NCBI GenBank assembly: GCA_016927185.1
Contig: JAFGND010000094.1
Span: 1-46,936, forward strand
Reading direction: 5' to 3'
Source: Candidatus Coatesiibacteriota bacterium
Lineage (GTDB): Bacteria; JAFGND01
DNA: 46,936 bases
The translations under genes and the position numbers were made by a program. Positions 40,158 to 46,936 of this stretch are shown piece after piece. Under the pieces are notes generated by a model. That model did not search any database. It saw only the letters and a program-made list of their open reading frames with translations, and was not told where the DNA came from. The first letter of the stretch is position 1. Every line of letters begins with the position of its first letter.

Positions 40158-41693
40158 TTATTGTTTTTCCATTATTCTTATCTCAAGACTTGGCTCCTTA
40201 AATTCCCTGAGGAGCTTCAAGTTTTGTGCACTATCAAGGAATGACTTCTCAACTCTTGCATTGAATCTTGGACAATACCATGAATCCCAGATAATTATAG
40301 AACCTTTTTCAGAATTGTTCAAAGTAGATAAATCAAGATGACGGATATCCTTTCCTATATCAATATCATTTTCTGCATATTGATAAAACTTTGGATGATA
40401 GGCATAAACAGGTTTCTTTTCATTAAGCACTTCTTTCCAATATATATATGCCTTTAATACAGTCTTTTGCCTTATCCCAGGTCTTGATCCTCTGAAAAGA
40501 TTGAAATATAAACTATAAACGATTAAAAAAGCAAGTATCATATTTAAAAAGAATCTGGAAGGTTTCCTCAGGAAAACCCCACCTAGAATTGTTATTACTA
40601 TTCCAAAAATGAGTATTTTATTGCCATCCCAGCTTTTCCAAACAGGGTGAGGCCATCCACAGATCAACCTGATTGCTAATATTATGAACATAAAACCAAT
40701 AATAGCAAAACGAGTTCTGCCCTCCTCACCTTCTTTAAAAACATCAAATGCTTTCATTGCAATATAAGCATAAAGAGGTGATACGAAGGCAAAAAACCTT
40801 GGATGATTACCACTACCTCCTTTTCCAGAAACCGTTATGGCAATTTCAGATATAAAAAATACAGATAGAAGGAAAAAAGGCATGTTTTTATAAGTATTCG
40901 GTTGTGAAAATCTTATAAGAAACATCCATAGCAAGCAAAGTATCATAATGCTTGGACCTAATATATATAATTGCTGATGCAGCCAGTAAAATGGATCTCC
41001 CATTCTCGGTACGATATTATAATACATTTCCTTGTGCCAATTTATTATTGCTTCATACAACCAGAAAATCCTATGAGTTAGAATAAATCCTGCAAAATTC
41101 CAAACTAAAAGACCAGCTAACAAAAATATAATAATAAAGAATTTTCTTTTAATTGCATAAATCAACATAATAGCAATAACAAGAAAAATGCCTTCAAATC
41201 TTGTCAGGGGAAGGAGTGAAGCTATAAGAGCTGCAATTATATCCTTGTGAGAATAATAAAAATAAAGAAACAATGACAATATGAATGCAGCTGTTATTTC
41301 AGTATATGTATCATAAGCTATTGAAAAAAAAACTGGTTGAGCAAAAATAAAAAAGACTATAACATCATAATCATCTGATTCTGGATAAGCCTTTTTATAA
41401 GCAAATGCTGTAAAAAGAGCAGTTAAAATGGAAAGAAGAACTGTTTCTAACCTGGCAAATAATTGACCAAATTGAGATGGTATCAAGTACAATAAATTGA
41501 ATATCGGTTTTGCCCATGGATCTATAAGAATGTGTGTATTACTTAAGCTCAACCTGGCTTTGAGATAATGAGAAACACCATCATCAGTCCATGAATCTTT
41601 TGCTGTCAAGGACAAAAAAACAAGAAGTACAGAAAATAATGCAAGCCAGATATATATCCTTCTTTCCGGGAAACCAAGTATTCTATTCTTCAT
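40158..41693 (-). CDS. Multi-pass GT-C type glycosyltransferase (GT39-like)
   Basis: The 511 residues have about ten to twelve TM helices. After the first, SWTDDGVSHYLKA gives the acidic residues expected at the GT-C catalytic loop. A soluble C-terminal part starts near residue 410. It is a membrane enzyme for sugar transfer from a lipid-linked donor. It is the last gene of the SurA to GT operon and overlaps the SGNH gene by 11 nt. It may add a sugar to a polymer also acylated or deacylated by the SGNH enzyme. It differs clearly from the other GT-C protein at 15.6 kb. Confidence 0.75.
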   Translation of the reverse strand: MKNRILGFPERRIYIWLALFSVLLVFLSLTAKDSWTDDGVSHYLKARLSLSNTHILIDPWAKPIFNLLYLIPSQFGQLFARLETVLLSILTALFTAFAYKKAYPESDDYDVIVFFIFAQPVFFSIAYDTYTEITAAFILSLFLYFYYSHKDIIAALIASLLPLTRFEGIFLVIAIMLIYAIKRKFFIIIFLLAGLLVWNFAGFILTHRIFWLYEAIINWHKEMYYNIVPRMGDPFYWLHQQLYILGPSIMILCLLWMFLIRFSQPNTYKNMPFFLLSVFFISEIAITVSGKGGSGNHPRFFAFVSPLYAYIAMKAFDVFKEGEEGRTRFAIIGFMFIILAIRLICGWPHPVWKSWDGNKILIFGIVITILGGVFLRKPSRFFLNMILAFLIVYSLYFNLFRGSRPGIRQKTVLKAYIYWKEVLNEKKPVYAYHPKFYQYAENDIDIGKDIRHLDLSTLNNSEKGSIIIWDSWYCPRFNARVEKSFLDSAQNLKLLREFKEPSLEIRIMEKQ

Positions 41694-42843
41694 CCTTCAT
41701 TTCTTTTTTGCTAGAATATTCATTGAATTCGCACTTCCATATCTCGTCTATATCAAAACTTTCGTTTATAAGTTTACTCTTGCATAGTTGTATTAAGACT
41801 GCTATTGCTGCCAACTTATGACCAATTTCATTAGGGTGTAAAGGATCTATAGTACCATTATCCATTCTGATATGAATAGCTTTCTTGCTTAATGATGTAT
41901 AACTTCTGTAGGTATTCAAAAGATCAAGACCATATATCCCAAATCTTAATCCAGCCTTTCTTATCTTATCATGAACATCTAAGAGTGGGTAATTATCAAG
42001 ATTAAGTAAAACAGGAAAAACTAAAATAAATGGTTTGAAATTATATTTTTCAGATAATTTCTTGAATACATAAATTTTGTCATTTAAAAAAACCTCTCCA
42101 CCATCAATATACAAGTTTCTGTAATAATCTGCCCATGTATAATTCTTAATGCTTATCCACTCTTTATCAATATTTCTCTGTAACTCCTTCTTCTGAATAT
42201 AGAAAATTCTGTATTTTAAAAATCTGTACAGGTTGCTTTCAAGAAGGATTTTATTTTTTCCCTTTTTCCAGTCTTCATACAAACTCAGTTCATTATTGGA
42301 TAACTGGCTTTTCAATTCTCCATATTCATAAGAATAATCCTGCAAATCATTGAGACAATAAGCTATCAGGACAATATCAGGTTTCAATTCCTTCCATTTT
42401 TCTATAAGCCTTAACTCCTGATTCAGATTATATCCCGGTACTGAAATATTAACAACTTCATATTTAGTATTTTTATCCTTACTGTATTTGTTTAACATTG
42501 TCTGCAGTAAAAATGGAAAGACCATGTTTCTTTTTATATTCACTCCATAAGCAATAGAATCACCAACAATCATTAATCTTGTAATGCTCGTTCCCTTTTT
42601 TATACTGATACTATCACTCCTGAAACCAAATGAATTCAAAGTATCACCATATGAAGTTGATTTATATGGAATCATTTCATATAAAAGCTCTTTGTCATTA
42701 CTCATTTTCAAGGATGATGATTCAAACATGAAAACTGCAGGAGCGAATTTGCCAATTCTAATGACTAATTCAGCAATAAATAGAGAAACTAGAAAACCTG
42801 AAAAAAGCAGCAAAAAGCGAAGAATATACTTCCGCTTTTTCAC
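41683..42843 (-). CDS. SGNH/GDSL hydrolase family protein with N-terminal TM helix
   Basis: The 386 residues have one N-terminal membrane helix (about 8-26), then an SGNH hydrolase fold: VGDSIAYG (nucleophile Ser), a Gly block in ISVPGYNLNQE, the Asn block in YCLNDL, and the C-terminal DPLHPNEIGH with the Asp-His pair. These enzymes remove or transfer acyl groups of glycans or lipids. The start is a GTG at 42843 with GGAG 5 nt upstream and TAGTG overlap with the rlpA stop. A second GTG at 42849 is possible. It overlaps the GT-C gene and may work on the same glycan. Confidence 0.82.
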   Translation of the reverse strand: MKKRKYILRFLLLFSGFLVSLFIAELVIRIGKFAPAVFMFESSSLKMSNDKELLYEMIPYKSTSYGDTLNSFGFRSDSISIKKGTSITRLMIVGDSIAYGVNIKRNMVFPFLLQTMLNKYSKDKNTKYEVVNISVPGYNLNQELRLIEKWKELKPDIVLIAYCLNDLQDYSYEYGELKSQLSNNELSLYEDWKKGKNKILLESNLYRFLKYRIFYIQKKELQRNIDKEWISIKNYTWADYYRNLYIDGGEVFLNDKIYVFKKLSEKYNFKPFILVFPVLLNLDNYPLLDVHDKIRKAGLRFGIYGLDLLNTYRSYTSLSKKAIHIRMDNGTIDPLHPNEIGHKLAAIAVLIQLCKSKLINESFDIDEIWKCEFNEYSSKKEMKDEE

Positions 42844-43259
42844 TACCACTCCAGTTTGACTTTCCCAATACCGTCTCTATCCAAACCTATAGCTTTGGCA
42901 GCTGCATAGGATAGATCTATTATCCTTCCTTCTTTGTAAGGACCTCTATCATTTATTCTTACAGTTACTGATTTTCCATTCTTAAGGTAAGTAACCTTGA
43001 CTTCTGTATTAAAGGGAAGTTTGCGATGAGCTGCTGTCATCATATGCATATCAAACTTCTCACCAGAAGCGGTTCTTCTTCCTTGAAAAGCCTGCCCATA
43101 CCAGCTTGCTATACCCTCTTCAGTATTCTGTTTGTCATTATTCTTATCTGACTGGCTATATCTATCAGAGGTTTTTGAATTATCATAACCATACCAGTTC
43201 AAACTGGCACAGCTTGCAAGAATAAAACAAAGTGAAAGAAATAATGCCAATAACTTCAT
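42843..43259 (-). CDS. rlpA: RlpA-type septal ring lytic transglycosylase (double-psi beta-barrel lipoprotein)
   Basis: The 138 residues have a lipoprotein signal (LASC, C17) and a DPBB domain (about 50-138): [28 protein letters not shown] and VRINDRGPY with the conserved Asp, then [12 protein letters not shown]. RlpA trims naked glycan strands at the division site in some bacteria. The SPOR domain of the longer form is absent, so it must find its target in another way. The ATG overlaps the L,D-transpeptidase stop as TGATG, and an in-frame upstream ATG is not needed. Confidence 0.92.
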   Translation of the reverse strand: MKLLALFLSLCFILASCASLNWYGYDNSKTSDRYSQSDKNNDKQNTEEGIASWYGQAFQGRRTASGEKFDMHMMTAAHRKLPFNTEVKVTYLKNGKSVTVRINDRGPYKEGRIIDLSYAAAKAIGLDRDGIGKVKLEW

Positions 43260-43993
43260 CAGTAAACAAATACTGGATCTCCTACTTTCAAATACTTGTA
43301 AAGTATTTCGAGATCCGCTTTCCCAACTCTTATACAACCATGACTTGCATTTCTACCTAATTCTTTACCATAATGGATGAATATGCCGTCACCTAAACCC
43401 ATTTTATATTTACCCAACTCTCCTGGAACTACTGTTACTCTGTCTTTCTCTTCTTCTGTTAATTCATTATACATTTTTCTAGCTTCACCAGGATTAAGAT
43501 TTCTAGGTATCTTTATAATAGAATCAGGATAGGCTTTACCTTTTTCCTTCCAGTACCAGGGAGGTCTGTGCCACCATGGATTCTCTTGTTTATACAAGAT
43601 ATTAAAGGCACCCGTTGGAGTATAAAACTTGAAAGTCGTGCTGCCTACTTGTGTTTCTCCTTTTCCAAGTGCTACAACACCACTTCGTATCAGTTTGTCT
43701 CCTCTTCTTAAATAATAACGCATTTCAGTTTGATCTATCACAAGATAATAACCCTGGTTTTTTAAAGCTTCATTTTGTAATTTCAGTTTTGCATTTTCTC
43801 TTTCCAGCTCTAATATCTTTGCTTGAGATATGAATTGTTTGTTCTTCATTAAATCCTGGTATGCAAACATTCTCTTTTCATCATCCTGGCTATATGATGG
43901 TATGTCATTATCCCTGGATTTGCTTAATAAATTACAGGATGATAATATCATGCAAATAGAAAAACTCAATATAACATATCTGATGGGTTTCAT
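43259..43993 (-). CDS. L,D-transpeptidase (YkuD) lipoprotein
   Basis: The 244 residues have a lipoprotein signal (SSC, C20), a short coiled coil (about 55-80, [19 protein letters not shown]) and a YkuD domain (about 80-244) with the active-site pattern IHYGKE then SHGCIR (catalytic C220). It makes 3-3 cross-links in peptidoglycan or anchors lipoproteins to it; it could be the Braun-lipoprotein type, but no Lpp is seen. AAAGGA lies before the ATG, 1 nt after the TPR gene stop. It fits the other peptidoglycan genes of the operon. Confidence 0.92.
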   Translation of the reverse strand: MKPIRYVILSFSICMILSSCNLLSKSRDNDIPSYSQDDEKRMFAYQDLMKNKQFISQAKILELERENAKLKLQNEALKNQGYYLVIDQTEMRYYLRRGDKLIRSGVVALGKGETQVGSTTFKFYTPTGAFNILYKQENPWWHRPPWYWKEKGKAYPDSIIKIPRNLNPGEARKMYNELTEEEKDRVTVVPGELGKYKMGLGDGIFIHYGKELGRNASHGCIRVGKADLEILYKYLKVGDPVFVY

Positions 43994-43994
43994 T

Positions 43995-45326
43995 TTATCC
44001 TTTCTTGTTCTGAATTCTGAAAGCTTCTGCCATTACTTCAGCAGCTTGAGTATATTGCTCCATTCCCCTTAAAACCTCAGCTAACAATGCATATGCTTTC
44101 AATTCTCCATTCCATTGAGAAATTATGAATCTGTATATTTCACTGCTACGTTTCAAATTCTTGCCCTCATGAAACCACGCAGCAGTTTGATAAAGAGCTT
44201 CCAGATTATCAAGGTATTCAAATGTATAATCAAGCAGGGTAATTCCTTCCCCCATCCTATCCTGCATGCAGTAAGAATATCCAAGCCATGCTTGCCCCGT
44301 ATAGTCAGTCTCAGGAAAAGTTTCCGACCATCTTTCAAGCTCTTTCCATGCTTTCTGTGATATAAGTTCAGTTATATAAAGATCCTGGTACTTTTCTTTC
44401 CTGTCTGATTCATAGACAAGCTTTCGCAAATACGATAAAACTTCCTTATCTTTATTAAGCAACTTACCTATTCTTATCAAGGCATCCAGGGCATTCAAAT
44501 TACCTGTTGCAAAAGACAGAGATTTCTCATATTCTCTCCATGCAATCTCATATTCCTGCATTGATTCATAAACAAGACCAAATGCTTCATGAATTTTATG
44601 GCTTTTGGGAGTTGTTTGAAGAGCTTTATTAAGTTCCTCAAGAGCTTGCTTGTGTTTGTTCTCTTTTACATATGATAAGGCATTATAGTAGTAAACATCT
44701 TCTTTGTTATGCTTTGTTTGAGCTTCTTCTTCTTTCATTTCTTCCAGAAACACTCTAAGCTTTGTATCAGCATCATTAACTGTTAATAGTTTTTCTACTA
44801 ATCCCTTCGCCTTTTCATAACGATGAGTTTTTCTGTAAATATAAGCAAGATTAAGATTCGCTGACCTGTTATATAAATCCTTTACCAGAATACTCTCCAA
44901 AACTTCTTCAGCTTCAGTAAAAAGCCCCATTCTTTTCAAGACAACAGCAAGATTATTCATGGCAATCAAGTCATTTGGAAAATACTTCAAGTATTGCTTA
45001 TAATATCTTTCTGCTGCTTGCTGCTTACCAAGATTATCTTGAGTATAGGCTAGATAAAACAGTAGTTTATCAGGAATATAATCCTCTTTTATACATATTT
45101 TTCTGAATATCTCAGCAGCTTTATTGAAGTTCCTGTTTTTCAAATAGGCTAAGCCAATATTAGAAAGGATTTCTTTATCATTCTCTTTTATTTCAAGAGC
45201 CCTATTATACCAACCAATGGAAGCTTCATACATACCCTTCATTGAACAGCTCTCAGCATGTTCAAGAATCTGCTTCAAAGATTCATCATCTGGATCTATA
45301 GGTACTTCTTGTTTCTGATCATCCAT
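43995..45326 (-). CDS. Multi-TPR protein
   Basis: The 443 residues consist almost entirely of tetratricopeptide repeats, about ten of them (for example SIGWYNRALEIKENDKEILSN and AERYYKQYLKYFPNDLIAMNNLA), with no signal peptide. It is probably a cytoplasmic scaffold. The start is the ATG at 45326 in ATGGATGA, overlapping the S4 gene stop by 8 nt; an upstream in-frame start at 45353 lies within the S4 gene. Its place between an S4 protein and wall enzymes suggests a link to envelope assembly. The partner is unknown. Confidence 0.85.
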   Translation of the reverse strand: MDDQKQEVPIDPDDESLKQILEHAESCSMKGMYEASIGWYNRALEIKENDKEILSNIGLAYLKNRNFNKAAEIFRKICIKEDYIPDKLLFYLAYTQDNLGKQQAAERYYKQYLKYFPNDLIAMNNLAVVLKRMGLFTEAEEVLESILVKDLYNRSANLNLAYIYRKTHRYEKAKGLVEKLLTVNDADTKLRVFLEEMKEEEAQTKHNKEDVYYYNALSYVKENKHKQALEELNKALQTTPKSHKIHEAFGLVYESMQEYEIAWREYEKSLSFATGNLNALDALIRIGKLLNKDKEVLSYLRKLVYESDRKEKYQDLYITELISQKAWKELERWSETFPETDYTGQAWLGYSYCMQDRMGEGITLLDYTFEYLDNLEALYQTAAWFHEGKNLKRSSEIYRFIISQWNGELKAYALLAEVLRGMEQYTQAAEVMAEAFRIQNKKG

Positions 45327-45594
45327 CCTTAAAAACCTCTTTTTTATTCTCATCTAATACCTTATAAAGCAATACTGCTTCTTGCTTCTTAAGGTTTTTC
45401 ATGGGTATTCCTAATACCTCAATCCTTTTATAAAATGAAACACTTTCTATCTCAATTATATCCCCAACTTTGATTTTGCTAGAAGCTTTTACTATTCTAC
45501 CATTCACTTTTACTGCCCCATTATCACATGCAGTTTTTGCTATGCTTCTGGATTTAATGAGTCTGCTTTTATCCAGAAAAATATCTATTCTCAT
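45319..45594 (-). CDS. S4 RNA-binding domain protein (Hsp15/RqcP-like)
   Basis: The 91 residues are an S4 domain: MRIDIFLDKSRLIKSRSIAKTA, DNGAVKVNGRIVKASSKIKVGD, with a short basic C-terminus. This matches the Hsp15/RqcP family that binds tRNA-bearing stalled 50S subunits. The start is the ATG at 45594, 4 nt after the SurA-like gene stop; an earlier in-frame ATG at 45624 lies within that gene. The assignment to the family is good, the activity is inferred. Confidence 0.88.
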   Translation of the reverse strand: MRIDIFLDKSRLIKSRSIAKTACDNGAVKVNGRIVKASSKIKVGDIIEIESVSFYKRIEVLGIPMKNLKKQEAVLLYKVLDENKKEVFKDG

Positions 45595-45598
45595 ATCG

Positions 45599-46897
45599 CT
45601 AAATGAGTTTGTCATATGGTTCAAAAACCTTTATATATATCTGCTTCTTCAGTAAACTAATCCTGTTCTCTATTAGTTTCTGCATCTTCTGTATACGGAG
45701 AATTCTCTTTATATCCTCATAAAGTTGATCCAATGTACATTCCTTGTTTTCCTTCTTGAATAAAACATAAAACTGGAAAGAACTTTCAGAAGAACCGACA
45801 TCGGTTGCCTCATTGTCTTTCATTTTCCTTATATCTGCTGGAATACCCAAGTCTGCCATATTTGTTTCTGTTAACCATCCTAAATCTACCTGTTTTGCTT
45901 CCTTGAACTTGTCCTTCAACATGACCAAGGATGTCCCTTTCTTATATTCTGAAAGTGCTTCTTCTGTCAAAAGTTTTGCTTTCTCAAAAACTTCTGTATT
46001 CTGTTTAGGTTTTAGAAGGATGAGACTTACTCTTAAATTATCCTCTATTCTTTCTGTAACTTTAAATAACCACCAGCTTCCTTTCCAGAAGATCCAGTTA
46101 GATATCTGACCTGTTTGCAGATGTTTTATCTGCTGGAAGAGACTAGCTTCCATATTGGTAACCATTCCTATATCGCCACCATTAGCTTTATTGGGACCTT
46201 CAGTATAATTTCTTGCTACTTCTGAAAAATTCTCTCCCTTGGCTATTTCTTGAAGTATTTTATTCTTTAATATATTCATTCTTTCCTGTTCTTCTTTAGA
46301 AGCTTTTGTGCTGATTATAAATTGACCAACATGATACTGATCTTGCTTCAATGTTTGCTTTTCTTTGTTCTCATTGTAAAACTTCTTTATTTCATCATTC
46401 GTTATTTTAACTTCAGTCATAATATATCTTCTTGTATAGTATTGTATATATAAACCTTCTTCAACTTCCTTCTTGAAGAGCTTTACATATTCTTCCTTAT
46501 TCTTGAAGCCATTGGTTCTAAGATATGTTTCTTGCTCCTTCTGATCAGGATAAGCTTTATTTAAATTGCTAATTTGCGCATTTACTTTTTCCAGGATCTC
46601 ATTTTCTTGTACAAATATTGTAGAATCCTCTTTAGCTGCCATCAGGAAAATTGCATTCTCATATAGCGATTTGAATGCTTTCTTCCTGTACTCTTCAGCC
46701 AGGCTCTTATTCAAACCTATATCTTTTTTTTCGTAGTAAGCGAATTCCATTGCCCTTCTTTCAACATCACTGTACAAAATTGGAACATCACCAATAACTG
46801 CAACAATTCCATCAATAATATCAACACTCTTGGTTGTTTCGCCAAATAAAAAACCTTGGCAAACAAATATTATCATTACTAAAATTTTACCTTTCAT
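45599..46897 (-). CDS. SurA-like periplasmic peptidyl-prolyl isomerase/chaperone
   Basis: The 432 residues have a signal peptide (about 1-20, LVMIIFVCQGFLFGE) and a SurA N-terminal domain (about 28-165, DGIVAVIGDVPILYSDVERRA). A parvulin-type PPIase domain follows (about 185-280, QYHVGQFIISTK, then ARNYTEGPNKANGGDIGMV), and a helical C-terminal part that may hold a second, degenerate parvulin domain. SurA delivers outer-membrane proteins to the BAM machine, and here would serve PorV-like and other barrels. GGGAAGG lies 12 nt before the ATG, an unusually long spacing. It is the first gene of the envelope operon, with 39 nt of upstream sequence left in the window. Confidence 0.88.
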   Translation of the reverse strand: MKGKILVMIIFVCQGFLFGETTKSVDIIDGIVAVIGDVPILYSDVERRAMEFAYYEKKDIGLNKSLAEEYRKKAFKSLYENAIFLMAAKEDSTIFVQENEILEKVNAQISNLNKAYPDQKEQETYLRTNGFKNKEEYVKLFKKEVEEGLYIQYYTRRYIMTEVKITNDEIKKFYNENKEKQTLKQDQYHVGQFIISTKASKEEQERMNILKNKILQEIAKGENFSEVARNYTEGPNKANGGDIGMVTNMEASLFQQIKHLQTGQISNWIFWKGSWWLFKVTERIEDNLRVSLILLKPKQNTEVFEKAKLLTEEALSEYKKGTSLVMLKDKFKEAKQVDLGWLTETNMADLGIPADIRKMKDNEATDVGSSESSFQFYVLFKKENKECTLDQLYEDIKRILRIQKMQKLIENRISLLKKQIYIKVFEPYDKLI

Positions 46898-46936
46898 AGT
46901 AATTATAAACCTTCCCGGATTTCTTGATTTTATAAA

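Noticed and set aside
1-46936. CRISPR, prophage, insertion sequence or toxin-antitoxin defence module
   Set aside because: No direct-repeat arrays, transposase or integrase motifs, or toxin-antitoxin pairs were seen; the MoxR/VWA cluster has no nuclease or other effector, so it was not called a defence system.

Overview
The window is a gene-dense, AT-rich (by eye about one third G+C) stretch of bacterial chromosome. It has about 43 protein genes, almost no intergenic DNA, and no recognisable tRNA, rRNA, CRISPR array, insertion sequence or prophage. The proteins point to a diderm of the FCB superphylum, or a candidate phylum near it. One secreted protein carries a type IX secretion (T9SS, Por) C-terminal sorting domain. 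A PorV/PorQ-type barrel, several lipoproteins with clear lipoboxes, a SurA-like periplasmic chaperone, a heptosyltransferase-like GT9 enzyme and RlpA are also present. The phylum cannot be fixed from this window.

Layout. 1-4.9 kb (+): comM, then a minimal Fe-S operon (nifS, nifU) running into a HEAT-repeat gene and a membrane metallophosphoesterase. 4.9-10.6 kb (-): a LysM/M74 murein endopeptidase on its own promoter, then the operon rpsO-pnp-M16 peptidase-PorV/Q-like barrel. 10.6-12.9 kb (+): a carboxypeptidase-regulatory-like protein and a zinc-ribbon/Hanks-kinase/TM protein. 12.9-20.0 kb: a radical SAM enzyme, a propeller lipoprotein, a GT-C glycosyltransferase (+), and the operon TPR-purA-GT2 (-). 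20.2-23.5 kb: a GT9 enzyme (+), then obg and a lipoprotein with three DUF3887-like repeats (-).

23.6-37.3 kb (-) is the most distinctive part. Ten tightly packed genes encode an IspD/TarI-type cytidylyltransferase, a large membrane protein, an ABC-2 exporter ATPase and permease, a three-TM coiled-coil protein (DUF4175-like), a small charged protein, a BatA-type VWA protein, a MoxR AAA+ ATPase, a DUF58 protein, and a 969-residue protein with two VWA domains around a glutamine-amidotransferase-like domain. The layout suggests one envelope-associated MoxR/VWA machine coupled to an ABC transporter. Its substrate is unknown.

37.3-46.9 kb: a tandem UspA protein (+), a lipoprotein esterase (-), a secreted pyroglutamyl-peptidase-like protein with a T9SS tail (+), then an envelope operon (-): SurA-like isomerase, S4-domain protein, TPR protein, L,D-transpeptidase, RlpA, SGNH hydrolase, GT-C enzyme.

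Transcription signals are unusually regular. Nearly every transcription-unit start has TTGACA (or one mismatch). In six genes with no Shine-Dalgarno sequence it lies 29-33 nt before the start codon, which predicts leaderless mRNAs. In six genes with a Shine-Dalgarno sequence it lies 47-53 nt before the start. Convergent genes often abut or overlap, twice sharing a TTAA in which both stop codons are embedded.
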